Assembly: GCA_963718635.1 (NCBI GenBank)
Contig: OY970367.1
Location: 3,224,001-3,288,000, forward strand
Reading direction: 5' to 3'
Source of the DNA: JAIOQJ01 sp963718635
GTDB lineage: Bacteria; Planctomycetota; Planctomycetia; Gemmatales; Gemmataceae
Length of the DNA stretch: 64,000 bases
Part shown: one piece after another, positions 27,281 through 36,525 of the stretch
How positions within the stretch are numbered: position 1 is the first letter of the stretch
Layout of the letters: each line of letters begins with the position of its first letter
Position numbers and translations under genes: made by a program
The notes under the pieces: model-generated
Seen by the model: only the letters and a program-made list of their open reading frames with translations
Told to the model about the DNA's origin: nothing
Database searches by the model: none

Positions 27281-28435
27281 TTAACCGCCCCGAACGATCT
27301 GCTCATAGAAATCTTCAAAGCGCCCGATCATCGCCTGGCGCGAGTAATCTTTTTCAATTCGCCGTCGCGCGGCGGCGCCAAAGGCTTGTGCCTCTTCCGG
27401 GTTCTCAATCAGACGGACGATAGCAGATTGTAAGCGGACATCGTCATTCGCCGGCACGATCAGGCCTGTTTCCCCGTCTCGAATAAGCTGGCTATTGGCG
27501 CCCACATCGGTGGCGACTATCGCCCGGCCGCTGGCCATGTACTCCAGCAGCGCGTTTGACATTCCCTCCGAATGCGAGCAGAGAACAGCAATATCTTGAT
27601 CTGCAAGAAAGGCCGGAATATCGGTGATGGCGCCGAGCAATCGAAACGAATCGCCCAAGTTGTGATGCTTGATGAGGCCTTCGAGCTCGGCCCGTTGATC
27701 GCCTGCGCCGGCGACCTCAAATCTAACGTCCGGATACCGACCGCGCAAAGCAGCCGCGGTTCGGATCAGTCCATCGATATTCTTAACCGGACGTAGGTTC
27801 GCTGCGGCGCCAATCCGAATGATTTTCCTGTTCCTGCTAAAGGGAGCGGGCACTGGCGGAAAGCGCTCCAAGTCAACGCCATTTTCAAGAACCGCCACTC
27901 TCCCATGATCCAGCTTCTCCGACTCAATGAGCGCCTTCTTGCCGCCTTCGCTATTGGTAAGCGTCCAGTGCGCGAGTCGGCCCATCCAGCGCCCGAGCCA
28001 GCGATGGCGATTCGTGAGCCAATAGCCAAGATTGTTCCGCACGCGAACGACTTTTTTTACACCTGCACAACGGGCAATCGGAACGCCCAGATACGTGCTG
28101 TCGAGAAAATAAGTTTGCAGCACCTCAATACGGTTCATTCGCCAGAAGGAGCGTAGCTGGACGGCCGCATTGATCGCTTGCCTACTCGCCAGCGAACGTA
28201 ATTTGAGCCGTAGAATCGGGCAGTCGCATGGCTCGATCGAGCGCGATGTTGGATCATCGCCATCGAGCAGAACTAGAAAGGGAGAAACGCGCGAACGATC
28301 GAGACCTTTGATCAGCGCCAACATCTGAGTTTCGGTCCCGGCCCGGCTCAGTCGATCGATCATGAAACAGACGCGCACGGGGCCGGTCGACACTTTGAGT
28401 CGAGGCCTGCGCCATTGGCGAACGATCGCGTTCAT
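27281..28435 (-). CDS. Glycosyltransferase family 1/4
   Basis: About 384 residues with a GT-B fold: N-terminal MIDRLSRAGTETQMLALIKGL, the mid-linker ENGVDLERFPP, and the C-terminal donor site IRIGAAANLRPVKNIDGLIRTAA, VLCSHSEGMSNALLEYMASGRAIVATDVG with the E-x7-E motif. Such enzymes move a sugar from a nucleotide donor to a lipid or polysaccharide acceptor at the cytoplasmic membrane. I start at the ATG at 28435; the frame is open to 28780 but the extra 115 residues are the complement of the upstream gene. It overlaps that gene by four bases (ATGA), so the two are translationally coupled. Confidence 0.88.
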   Translation of the reverse strand: MNAIVRQWRRPRLKVSTGPVRVCFMIDRLSRAGTETQMLALIKGLDRSRVSPFLVLLDGDDPTSRSIEPCDCPILRLKLRSLASRQAINAAVQLRSFWRMNRIEVLQTYFLDSTYLGVPIARCAGVKKVVRVRNNLGYWLTNRHRWLGRWMGRLAHWTLTNSEGGKKALIESEKLDHGRVAVLENGVDLERFPPVPAPFSRNRKIIRIGAAANLRPVKNIDGLIRTAAALRGRYPDVRFEVAGAGDQRAELEGLIKHHNLGDSFRLLGAITDIPAFLADQDIAVLCSHSEGMSNALLEYMASGRAIVATDVGANSQLIRDGETGLIVPANDDVRLQSAIVRLIENPEEAQAFGAAARRRIEKDYSRQAMIGRFEDFYEQIVRGG

Positions 28436-29631
28436 GCCGCCCTCGCAATCGCGTTCGGGAGCTTCAGTTTTTGAAAAAGCCGTTGGTAGGCTTCGCTCTG
28501 TGCGGCAAAACTGAATTCGGCCTGCATCAACTTCCGCCCCGCGTCGCCCATCGATCGGCAGAGCATGTTGTCGTTGCCGAGAAGCATTATCTTGTTCGCC
28601 AGCGCGGATGAATCGCCGGCCGCTACCAGACAACCATTTAACCCATCGCGGACTACCTCGGGAGTGCCGCCGACGCGGGTGGCGATAATCGGGATTCCCG
28701 CTGCCGCTGCTTCGAGGGCGACGTTTGGCAATCCTTCCGTGAACGAAGGAAGGACGACAATGTCCGCCCAGGGCAACCATTGGTCGAGGTCGTCGCGGAA
28801 GCCTGCCAGGATGAAGTGTTCAGACAGATCGAGCTCGCGAATCCGCTGTTCCAAGAGCCCTCGCTCGCTTCCATCGCCGAAAAGGACAAAGCGATGTCCG
28901 GCTCCCGCTTGACGCACTTGAGCGGCGGCTTCAACCAGTACGCGAAAGCCCTTCTCGGGACTCAGACGTCCGGCCGCGACAATGATTTTTTCGCGGCGGG
29001 CACGGATTTCTCCGGTCGCTGACGCTGCCGGCTCGCCACCATTGATGCTCACTGTCTTTGCGTGACCAAAAGCAAGCTGCTCCAATCGTTCGCGATATGT
29101 TTCATCGGGCGCCGCGAAGGCCTCCAAGCGGGCGCCATTGCGAATGACAGTCAGCTTTTCAGCAGGCACGCCCGCGTTCAATACTTTGACGGCTTGGCCC
29201 TCGGAGACCGCGACGACGGCATCCATGAAGCGGAGATTGAAGCGATCCAGTTTTTCATAAAGGCTGACTTTGACGTTTTCGCCCGTCCACCCTCGCGAGA
29301 CCGAGATGATCGGCAAGTGGGCTCGGCGTGCGGCGATCCGACCCATCAGGTTTGATTTATATCCATGACAAATCAGCAGGTCGGCTCGGAGCAACTTCAA
29401 GACAGCCGTCACCTCCCGCAAAGCAGCCCGCAGTTTAGGCGTATCGTTGACGAGCTCTTGGCCTTCGAACCCTGCCTCGGCGATTTGCTCGAGAAACGCG
29501 CCGCACCGGCACTCTTCGGAAAAACTAAGAAAGGTGGAGCGATAACCGCTTGGCAGCGCTTTGGCCAGTCCGAGCATTTGGCGCTCGGGGCCGCCAAAGA
29601 ATGAAGAGGCCGTCAGATGAACCAAATGCAT
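28432..29631 (-). CDS. Glycosyltransferase family 4
   Basis: A 399-residue GT-B enzyme: MHLVHLTASSFFGGPERQMLGLAK, the RNGARLEAFAAPDE linker, the donor-site IIVAAGRLSPEKGFRVLVEAA, and the E-x7-E region ADIVVLPSFTEGLPNVALEAAAAGIPIIATRVGGTPEVV. It is the first gene of a coupled pair with 27281-28435, and the two probably act in turn on the same glycan, as in exopolysaccharide or glycolipid synthesis. No polymerase, flippase or sugar-nucleotide genes are adjacent, so the product cannot be named. Confidence 0.9.
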   Translation of the reverse strand: MHLVHLTASSFFGGPERQMLGLAKALPSGYRSTFLSFSEECRCGAFLEQIAEAGFEGQELVNDTPKLRAALREVTAVLKLLRADLLICHGYKSNLMGRIAARRAHLPIISVSRGWTGENVKVSLYEKLDRFNLRFMDAVVAVSEGQAVKVLNAGVPAEKLTVIRNGARLEAFAAPDETYRERLEQLAFGHAKTVSINGGEPAASATGEIRARREKIIVAAGRLSPEKGFRVLVEAAAQVRQAGAGHRFVLFGDGSERGLLEQRIRELDLSEHFILAGFRDDLDQWLPWADIVVLPSFTEGLPNVALEAAAAGIPIIATRVGGTPEVVRDGLNGCLVAAGDSSALANKIMLLGNDNMLCRSMGDAGRKLMQAEFSFAAQSEAYQRLFQKLKLPNAIARAA

Positions 29632-29970
29632 TTGACTTCCTTGTCAGCACAATATCCCAAATGAGCGGAATGAGTTTATCGTGCTGTCGGGGGCACTGTA
29701 AAGAGCGAAACGGACCCGCTTCGTCTGACGGCATCGCAGCGCCGCTCCCTCACTATCGCGGCTTTGACTGCATCCGTTTGGTGCTCCGCGTCGAACGATA
29801 ACGATTTTGCTCCCATTTCGCATTTCCCGTTTTGAGCGCCCTAAGCTAGTTTATCCGCTGCGCCCGCTTATGAATCCGACAGCTTATGCTGTTCGGCTCG
29901 CCGGAGAGGGTGCGCGTCGCGGTTGACTCGCCGCGGATCGTCTGCCGGGACGCGATGCGAAGAGGCAGTC

Positions 29971-30335
29971 GCTTCTGGAAATATTTCCAGAAGCGTAAAC
30001 CCGAGAAAATCGTGGGAAAACGCGCGATGAGAAAACAAAAACGGTTAGCCGCGACGCGGAGGCTTTGCGCAGCGGAGCGCTTTTGGCCGGCAAGCGCTCC
30101 GCTGCGCAAAGCCTTCGCGTCGCGGCTAACAAGAAGTCCCTTCAGGAAATATTTCCGGAAGGGACTTTTCAATTAATTCGTGGGAAAACGCTCAGGGGAA
30201 AATGCGGAATGCGGAATTCGGATTCCGGAATCAAGACCATTCAAATGAACAACGCTCAATCGCCTGTTATTCTGACGTGAGCACTTTCTGGAAATATTTC
30301 CTGAAGGCGAAACCCGACAAAATCGTGGGAAAACG
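29971..30335 (+). repeat. GGAAATATTTCC-core repeat element, three copies
   Basis: Copies at 29971-30022, 30134-30190 and 30283-30335. Each has a palindrome centred on GGAAATATTTCC (copy 1 GCTTCTGGAAATATTTCCAG followed by AAGC; copy 2 with arms AAGTCCCTTC/GAAGGGACTT; copy 3 CTTTCT...CCTGAAGG), then 12-20 bases and the fixed tail CGTGGGAAAACG. The arms outside the core vary but stay complementary. Three further copies in inverted orientation lie at 50.6-51.0 kb. The rest of the 887-bp gap 29632-30518 contains the palindrome at 30044 and unremarkable sequence, with no ORF I would call. Confidence 0.85.
30044..30130 (+). repeat. Long inverted repeat (GTTAGCCGCGACGCGGAGGC family), copy 1
   Basis: Near-perfect arms of about 37 bp, beginning GTTAGCCGCGACGCGGAGGC and ending with its complement GCCTTCGCGTCGCGGCTAAC, around a TTTTGGCCGGCA centre. 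A second copy with a slightly different centre is at 33670-33757. Confidence 0.9.
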
Positions 30336-30518
30336 TAATGGAAAAACAAAGCGTCGTTAAAGACCCTTCGCGACGGGCTCTGTCCCGGCACCCGTTCGGC
30401 TCTTTGCCAGAATGGATTGGGGTGCCTCGTCCGACTTCGCAACACTTTGCCTAAATCACTGGAACTTGCCAAGCCGATGCCCTATGATGCACGAATACTT
30501 GTTGCCCGGAGAACCGAA

Positions 30519-31833
30519 GTGACTTTTCAGCGCACCCGTCGAGAGTTCGTCCGCGAGCTAGGCCTAGGCGCGGCAGCGTTGCCGTTCGTGATGAATCTGC
30601 CGAGTCTCTGCTTTGCCAATCAGCAGAAGCGGAAGCAGCGGCTGGTGATCATGTTCAGTCCGAATGGCATCGTGCCGGGCGCGTTTTGGCCGGAAGAAGA
30701 GGGCGCCAAATATACGTTGAAGGAAAGTCTGACGCCTTTGGAGGCGTTCAAAGGGCGCTCGCTCATTCTCAACGGTGTCTGCGATCGGGTCCGCGGCGAT
30801 GGCGACAACCATATGCGCGGCATCGGCTGTCTACTGACGGGAGTAGAACTCTATCCCGGCAACGTCCAAGGCGGCTCACACACGCCCGCTGGCTGGGCCA
30901 AGGGCATTTCGATCGATCAGGAAATCAAAACGTTCCTTCATAAAGATCCAGCCACGCGGACTCGCTTCGGCTCATTGGAGTTTGGCGTCATGGTGCCGGA
31001 GCGCGCTGACACCTGGACGCGCATGGTTTATTCCGGCGCCAATAAGCCAATTGCGCCGATTGATGACCCGTATCAAATGTTCGCCAAGCTGTACGGCCGG
31101 ATGAAAGATCGCGAAATGCTGAAAAGCGTTCTCGACGACGTCAAAGACGATTTGAAAAAAGTCGGCGCTGCCAGTCAGTGCGGAAGACAAGCGTATCTTG
31201 GAAGAACATGCCTCTTTCGTGCGTGAAATGGAACAGGAGCTCAAAGCGTCGAAGGAAATTTTGGGGCATGCCGTGCCCAAGCTCGATCCAGGCGTCAAAC
31301 GCGAGAACGACAAGATTCCCCAGATCAGCAAGATGCAGATCGACTTGATGGTCAACAGCTTCGCCGCCGATTTCAGCCGTGTGGCCACGTTGCAATACAC
31401 CAATTCGGTCGGCGGCGCCAAGATGCGTTGGATCGGCGTGGACGAAGGACACCATGAACTTTCCCACGAGCCCGACAGCAACACGAAGGCAATGGAGAAG
31501 TTGACCAAAATCAACAAATGGTTCTGCGAACAGCTTGCTTACCTGGCCAAGCGGCTGGCCGATACGCCGGAGCCGGGCGGCACGGGAAGCCTGCTCGACA
31601 ACACCACCATCGTTTGGACGAACGAGCTCGGCAAAGGGAGTTCGCACACGCTGGACAACATTCCCTTTGTGTTGGTGGGCAACGGCCTCGATTTCAAAAT
31701 GGGCCGCTCGGTCAAATTCAAGAAAGAGCCGCACAATCGGCTACTGTTGGCTCTGGCTCACGGGTTCGGCCATCGCATCGAAAAGTTCGGCAATTCTGAC
31801 TACTGTGCCGGCGGGGCGCTCGGCTTGAGCTAG
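30519..31833 (+). CDS. DUF1552 twin-arginine secreted protein (frame break near 31172)
   Basis: A planctomycete/verrucomicrobial DUF1552 protein. The start is the GTG at 30519, with GGAG seven to eight bases upstream. It is followed by a twin-arginine signal (RTRREFVRELGLGAAALPFVM) and the typical LVIMFSPNGIVPGAFWPE, DNHMRGIGCLLTGVELY and SIDQEI. The frame changes near 31172, after DDLKKVGAA; the other frame continues VSAEDKRILEEHASFVREME and GTGSLLDNTTIVWTNELGKG to the usual C-terminus. One extra or two missing bases explain it, giving about 438 residues. DUF1552 genes usually travel with a large PSCyt/DUF1592 partner; none is next to this copy. Confidence 0.85.
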
Positions 31834-31894
31834 TAATTGCAATGAAAGCGCACAAGTATGCGTCGTTGAAAACGCATGCTTCGTGCGGTAATCC

Positions 31895-32269
31895 TCACGT
31901 TGCTACCGGCAGGCCTTTTTCTTTCCAGCCGCGCATGCCGCCATCCATGGAAATCACACTGGTGTAACCCATTTTTTGCAAGTTGTCGGCCGCCAGTGCG
32001 GAGCGAAAGCCGCCGCCGCAATAGAGCACCAGCGTCGACGACTTATCGGAGATCTTGGCCTCGACGTCGCGCTCGATGACTCCTTTGCCGAGATGTATGG
32101 CGCCCGGAATATGTCCCGCAGCCCATTCGCTCTCTTCGCGCACATCAACGAGCAGGAATGTTTCGCCGCGAGCTTGCCGAGCGCGCATCTCGTCAATGGT
32201 GCATTCCTTGATGCGGGTCTTGGCATCGTTGACGATCTTGAGAAAGCTAGGCGCGTGTTGTTGAGCCAT
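31895..32269 (-). CDS. Single-domain rhodanese
   Basis: A 124-residue rhodanese: core LLVDVREESEWAAGHIPGAIHLGKGVIERD and the active-site loop LVLYCGGGFRSALAADNL (catalytic Cys in YCGGGFRS), then GYTSVISMDGGMRGWKEKGLPV. It moves sulfane sulfur between thiols, with a six-residue loop as in thiosulfate sulfurtransferases. The ATG at 32269 has AGAGGAG upstream; the frame continues into the repeat element, but that part is not protein-like. It lies head to tail with nothing obviously related. Confidence 0.9.
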   Translation of the reverse strand: MAQQHAPSFLKIVNDAKTRIKECTIDEMRARQARGETFLLVDVREESEWAAGHIPGAIHLGKGVIERDVEAKISDKSSTLVLYCGGGFRSALAADNLQKMGYTSVISMDGGMRGWKEKGLPVAT

Positions 32270-32299
32270 AATAATTATCTCCTCTGAGTTATTGTCTTG

Positions 32300-32750
32300 T
32301 AGGGTGGGTGAAGGCTTTGCGAAACCCAGGACAAGCTGGAAACTTGTCCCGCGGACAAGGTGGAAACTTGTCCTACTTCGTTCGCAGCGGAGCGCGTGGG
32401 ACAAGTTTCCAACTTGTCCTATGCGCTGATGTAACGGGGCGCGTTCGGCCAGCAAGGATGGACAGGTTGGAAACTTGTCCTACTTCGTTCGCAGCGGAGC
32501 GCGTGGGACAAGTTTCCAACTTGTCCTATGCGCTGATGTAACGGGGCGCGTTTCGGCCAGCAAGGATGGACAAGTTGGAAACTTGTCCTACTTCGTTCGC
32601 AGCGGAGCGCGTGGGACAAGTTTCCAACTTGTCCTATGCGCTGATGTAACGGGGCGCGTTCGGCCAGCAAGGACGGTCAAGTTGGAAACTTGTCCTACTT
32701 CGTTCGCAGCGGAGCGCGAAAAAGGTTTCGCAAAGCCTTCACCCACCCTA
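32300..32750 (+). mobile_element. 451-bp element: 27-bp terminal inverted repeats around a 107-bp tandem array
   Basis: The ends are perfect inverted repeats, TAGGGTGGGTGAAGGCTTTG (CGAAACC) at 32300-32326 and its complement at 32724-32750. Inside are about 3.4 copies of a 107/108-bp unit (a shared ACTTGTCCTACTTCGTTCGC starts at 32366, 32473, 32581 and 32688). Each unit has two GGACAAG/CTTGTCC hairpins, one each way. No open frame of credible protein is inside. It looks like a non-autonomous, MITE-like element grown by tandem duplication. No target-site duplication is obvious. It fills the gap between the rhodanese and the aldo/keto reductase. Confidence 0.8.
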
Positions 32751-32757
32751 CGAAAAT

Positions 32758-33609
32758 TTACAAAGCAGCCGCGTTTTCGATCTGCTGCATTTCGTCGCGC
32801 TCGAGTTGAAAGTTAAAGACTTCGAGGTCCGCCTTCATATGGGCTGCGTCGGTTGTGCCTGTCAGCGCCATCATGCCGATCTGAATCGCGAAGCGAAAAA
32901 CGATCTGGCTGGCGCTGCGTCCGTGCCTTTGGGCGATCTTAGCCAACCTGTTGCCGTTCAAGACGACTCGGTTGGCGGTCAATAGAGAAAATCCTTGATA
33001 GACGATGCCACTGGTGTTACAAAATTGCCGAACGTCCGAGTCCCACCGCTGTTCGGCATAGCAACGGTTTTGAACAATGCTCGGTCGAACGCGTGCTTCC
33101 TGTACAAGATCTTGAAGTTGGCCAAGGGAGACGTTGCTGACTCCGATAAGTCGGACACGACCGCTGTCATGAATCGTCTCCATCGCCTGCCAGGCTTCCC
33201 AATCGGCCGCGCCAAGTCCGCTGCGTCGAGTCGGGCCATGAAGCACATAACAGTCGATTGTTTCAACGCCCAGATGTTCCAGAGACTTGGTGAAGGATTG
33301 TTCAACTTGCGTCGAGACCGGGGCATCCGGATCATAAGGCAAGCGATGATCTTGCCCGGAGACAAAGGTAAATTTTGTTTGCAGAAAAAGCTCATCGCGC
33401 GACAGGGAACCACTCTTGATCGACGCGGCGACCGCTCGGCCCACAGCAGCCTCGTCGTAATGTCGGCGCTGGTTAGCGGTGTCGATGCCCCGAAATCCCT
33501 GCTGCAAGGCGAGCTCGGTCAACGGCTGCGTCCGCTCTTCTTTCCAGGCAGTGCCATAGAGGAAGCGCGGCGCCCGCACGCCATTGATCAGCATGGTCGA
33601 CTCGTCCAT
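32758..33609 (-). CDS. Aldo/keto reductase
   Basis: A 283-residue AKR-family TIM barrel with the full catalytic set: Asp in RGIDTANQRRH, Tyr in RRHYDEAAVGRA, Lys in FLQTKFTFV and His in DCYVLHGP, then VRLIGVSNVSLGQL. These enzymes reduce aldehydes or ketones with NADPH. I start at the ATG at 33609 with CGGAG upstream; the frame is open further, to 33795, but runs through the inverted repeat at 33670. It ends seven bases after the 451-bp element. The substrate is unknown. Confidence 0.88.
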   Translation of the reverse strand: MDESTMLINGVRAPRFLYGTAWKEERTQPLTELALQQGFRGIDTANQRRHYDEAAVGRAVAASIKSGSLSRDELFLQTKFTFVSGQDHRLPYDPDAPVSTQVEQSFTKSLEHLGVETIDCYVLHGPTRRSGLGAADWEAWQAMETIHDSGRVRLIGVSNVSLGQLQDLVQEARVRPSIVQNRCYAEQRWDSDVRQFCNTSGIVYQGFSLLTANRVVLNGNRLAKIAQRHGRSASQIVFRFAIQIGMMALTGTTDAAHMKADLEVFNFQLERDEMQQIENAAAL

Positions 33610-33669
33610 CGATCGCTCCGCTTGTGAGGCGATTTGCTGAGGGATATGATACACAGCCGACCTATGAAA

Positions 33670-33757
33670 GTTAGCCGCGACGCGGAGGCTTTGCGCAGCG
33701 GAGCGCTTTCTTGGCCGAAATCGCTCCGCTGCGCAAAGCCTTCGCGTCGCGGCTAAC
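33670..33757 (+). repeat. Long inverted repeat (GTTAGCCGCGACGCGGAGGC family), copy 2
   Basis: The same arms as the copy at 30044-30130, with the centre CTTTCTTGGCCGAAATCG. It lies between the divergent starts of the aldo/keto reductase and the DUF1501 gene. Confidence 0.9.
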
Positions 33758-33834
33758 AAGACTCTTGCGCAACCCCGAAGTTTGCTATACTTCATTCAAC
33801 GCTATCTTCGTTCGCACTCCCCGGGATTATCAGG

Positions 33835-35295
33835 ATGAACGACGTTTCAAAACAGTTCTGCCGTCGTACCCGCCGTGAGTTTCTTTGGGAAACCGGCTGC
33901 GGCTTTGGCGCACTTGGCCTGACGTCGCTGCTCAATGGCGATGGCTTTTTCGACACCAAGGCAAAGGCTGCCGAGGCAAAATTTGCCAACCCGATGGCGC
34001 CGCGCAATCCCCAATTTCCGGGTAAAGCGAAGGCGTGCATCTTTCTATTCATGTATGGCGGGCCCAGCCATGTCGAGACTTTCGACTATAAACCCGATCT
34101 TTATCCGCTCGATGGCAAGACCATCCCCGTAAAGACTTTTGGCCGTGGCGGACATAAGCAAGTCGGCCGTGTTGTTGGGCCGAAGTGGCAGTTCAAGCCT
34201 TATGGCCAGTGCGGCAAAATGGTTTCCGACCTGTTCCCCAACGTCGGAACCTGCGTGGATGACATCGCCTTCATTCATTCGATGTATGCCGAGTCGCCCA
34301 TTCATGGATCGGCCATGCTCATGATGAACTCCGGCCGGCTGTTGAGCGGCCATCCATCACTTGGCTCGTGGGTCACTTATGGACTCGGCAGCGTCAATGA
34401 GAACCTGCCCGGCTATGTGGTCATGCTCGATAATAAAGCAGGACCGATCAGCGGGCCAAAGAATTGGTCGAGCGGCTATATGCCGGCCGCGTATCAAGGG
34501 ACGGTGATCCGCGCGAACGGCACGCCCATCTTCAACCTCGATACGCCGCCCGGCATGACCCGCGAAGCCCAACGCGACATGCTCGATCGGCTGCGGGAGA
34601 AGAACCAACAGCACCTCGCTTCTCGGGCCGACAATTCGGAGTTGACGGCGCGGATCGCCAGCTATGAGTTGGCGTTCAACATGCAGCAGCATGCGCCGGA
34701 AGCAGTTGACTTCACGCGCGAAACGAAGAAAACGCTCGATCTTTACGGCATCGACGGCTCACGTACTGAAGACTTCGGTCGAAAGTGCCTGCTTGCCCGC
34801 CGGCTGGTCGAGCGAGGTGTGCGCTTCATCCAGATCTATTCGGGCGGCGCCGACAACGACGACAACTGGGATGCGCATTCCGACATGGTCCGCAACCACA
34901 CGAAGCATGCCGGCGATACCGATAAACCTGTGGCCGGATTGCTCAAGGATCTGAAGGCACGGGGCCTGCTGGATGAAACGATCGTGATCTGGGGCGGTGA
35001 ATTTGGGCGACAGCCGACGGCTGAATACGCCCAAGGAACAGGGCGGGACCACAATGCTTACGGGTTCACCATGTGGATGGCGGGCGGCGGCATCAAAGGC
35101 GGCGTCAGTCACGGCGAAACCGATGAACTCGGCAGCAACGCGGTTACCGATCGCTGCCACGTCAAACATCTGCATGCCACCGTGCTCAATCAAATGGGCT
35201 TTGACCCGAATAAACTTTCGTACTTTTATGGCGGCCTCGATCAAAAGCTGGTCGGGGTCGAGGGCGCCGAACCGATTGCCAAGATTATTGCATGA
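33835..35295 (+). CDS. DUF1501 twin-arginine secreted protein
   Basis: A 486-residue DUF1501 protein: Tat signal with RRTRREFLWETGCGFGALGL, then ACIFLFMYGGPSHVETFDYKP, IAFIHSMYAESPIHGSAML, SGGADNDDNWDAHSDMVRNH, ETIVIWGGEFGRQPTAE and GRDHNAYGFTMWMAGGGIKGG. The fold is related to alkaline phosphatase/sulfatase and the His, Asp and Glu residues for metal binding are in these motifs. In planctomycetes it usually follows a PSD1/cytochrome c gene of a secreted complex; here that partner is missing. The frame is intact and the start gives a normal Tat peptide. Confidence 0.93.
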   Translation: MNDVSKQFCRRTRREFLWETGCGFGALGLTSLLNGDGFFDTKAKAAEAKFANPMAPRNPQFPGKAKACIFLFMYGGPSHVETFDYKPDLYPLDGKTIPVKTFGRGGHKQVGRVVGPKWQFKPYGQCGKMVSDLFPNVGTCVDDIAFIHSMYAESPIHGSAMLMMNSGRLLSGHPSLGSWVTYGLGSVNENLPGYVVMLDNKAGPISGPKNWSSGYMPAAYQGTVIRANGTPIFNLDTPPGMTREAQRDMLDRLREKNQQHLASRADNSELTARIASYELAFNMQQHAPEAVDFTRETKKTLDLYGIDGSRTEDFGRKCLLARRLVERGVRFIQIYSGGADNDDNWDAHSDMVRNHTKHAGDTDKPVAGLLKDLKARGLLDETIVIWGGEFGRQPTAEYAQGTGRDHNAYGFTMWMAGGGIKGGVSHGETDELGSNAVTDRCHVKHLHATVLNQMGFDPNKLSYFYGGLDQKLVGVEGAEPIAKIIA

Positions 35296-35393
35296 TGCAG
35301 CTTGCCCTTGTATTCAACGCCCACGACTCCTTATATTCAAAACAAGCCCCGCGCCGCACGAAACGGGCTTCTAATATCCGGCGCATTGAAAGG

Positions 35394-36497
35394 ATGTCTG
35401 ATGTACGTCTCCGCCATGCCATCGCCTTCGAAGCCGCCCGCCTGATGTACGACCGTGTGGAGTCCGAATACTTCACCGCCAAGCGCAAGGCCGCCAAAAG
35501 GCTTTGTCGCGGCCATTTCAAACCCAATGATCTTCCATCCAATGCCGAAATACGCGACCTGATCCAGGTCTTTGCCCGGACGCAGGAAGGCGATTCGCGC
35601 ACGCTCAACCTTCGCGATATGCGCCTCCACGCGCTGCACCTCATGCGGCTGCTGAGGCGGTTCAAGCCCCGCTTGATCGGCAGCGTGATGACCGGCCACG
35701 TACGCAAAGGCTCGGATATCGACCTTCACTTGTTCTCGGACAGTGCCGAGGCGATTACCAGCTTGCTCGAAGCCGAGGGCTTTACATTCGATCTCGAACG
35801 CAAACAGGTGACCAAAAATAACGAGTCGCGCGTCTTCACGCACATCCACGTTCTCGATACGTTCAATTACGAACTGACTGTTTATGCAGAAGACAAAGCC
35901 CACTACGTCTTCAAGAGTTCCATCACCGGCAAAGCGATCGAACGGGCATCGATCAAGGAACTCGAGGAACTGATCCAACGCGAATACCCGGAAGTCGATC
36001 TCGATGGCGAGTTGGCCGAGATCGAAGAAGCGGTCGACCCTTACATGATGTTCCGCTTGTTGCTGCAACCGCTTGACCAGGTGAAGCAATCGCCCAAGCA
36101 TCATCCGGAGGGCGACGTTCTCTACCATTCGCTTCAAGTGTTTGAACTGGCGAAGCGCGATCGACCGTACGATGAGGAATTCCTTCAGGCAGCGCTACTG
36201 CACGACCTCGGCAAGGGACTCGATCCGTTCGACCATGTCGGCGCGGCGTTGCAGGCGCTCGAAGGCTTGATCACCGAGCGAACCGAGTTTTTCATCGCCA
36301 ATCATATGATCGCGCACGAATACAAGGCGGGCACACTCGGGCATCGACAACGCCTGCGCCTGGAAGCGTCGCCCGATCTGGAAGATCTCCTTGCTCTGCG
36401 CGAACACGACGACCAAGGACGCGAGCCGGGGGCAGTGGTCGGCACTCTGGACGAAGCACTGGACTACCTGCGCGATTTGGCCGAAACGAACGGATAA
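35394..36497 (+). CDS. Nucleotidyltransferase - HD domain fusion protein
   Basis: About 367 residues. The N-terminal half has a polymerase-beta-like nucleotidyltransferase motif (LIGSVMTGHVRKGSDIDLHLFSD, that is G-S...D-x-D), and the C-terminal half is an HD hydrolase (HPEGDVLYHSLQVFELA, then ALLHDLGKGLDPFDHVG and NHMIAHEY). The pairing resembles CCA-adding/polyA polymerase-like or (p)ppGpp-type two-activity proteins, but the order and size do not match a known tRNA enzyme exactly. I prefer the ATG at 35394; an ATG at 35292 overlaps the DUF1501 stop (ATGA) and would add 34 unconserved residues. The gene stops 28 bp before the thioesterase. Confidence 0.72.
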   Translation: MSDVRLRHAIAFEAARLMYDRVESEYFTAKRKAAKRLCRGHFKPNDLPSNAEIRDLIQVFARTQEGDSRTLNLRDMRLHALHLMRLLRRFKPRLIGSVMTGHVRKGSDIDLHLFSDSAEAITSLLEAEGFTFDLERKQVTKNNESRVFTHIHVLDTFNYELTVYAEDKAHYVFKSSITGKAIERASIKELEELIQREYPEVDLDGELAEIEEAVDPYMMFRLLLQPLDQVKQSPKHHPEGDVLYHSLQVFELAKRDRPYDEEFLQAALLHDLGKGLDPFDHVGAALQALEGLITERTEFFIANHMIAHEYKAGTLGHRQRLRLEASPDLEDLLALREHDDQGREPGAVVGTLDEALDYLRDLAETNG

Positions 36498-36525
36498 GTG
36501 GCTGCAAGGTTTCAACGGAGAAGCA

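Noticed and set aside
28436..28780. 115-residue N-terminal extension of the glycosyltransferase at 27281
   Set aside because: It is Arg-rich and antisense-like, covers the coding 3' end of the upstream glycosyltransferase, and the ATGA-overlap start at 28435 fits the family.
27281..29631. Two glycosyltransferases as the core of a biosynthetic gene cluster
   Set aside because: No polymerase, flippase, sugar-nucleotide or tailoring genes surround them; the flanks are repeats and Uma2 genes.
32366..32715. Regular 107-bp repeats that could be taken for a CRISPR array
   Set aside because: The repeats are contiguous with no unique spacers, are too long, contain opposed hairpins and have terminal inverted repeats; there are no cas genes in the window.
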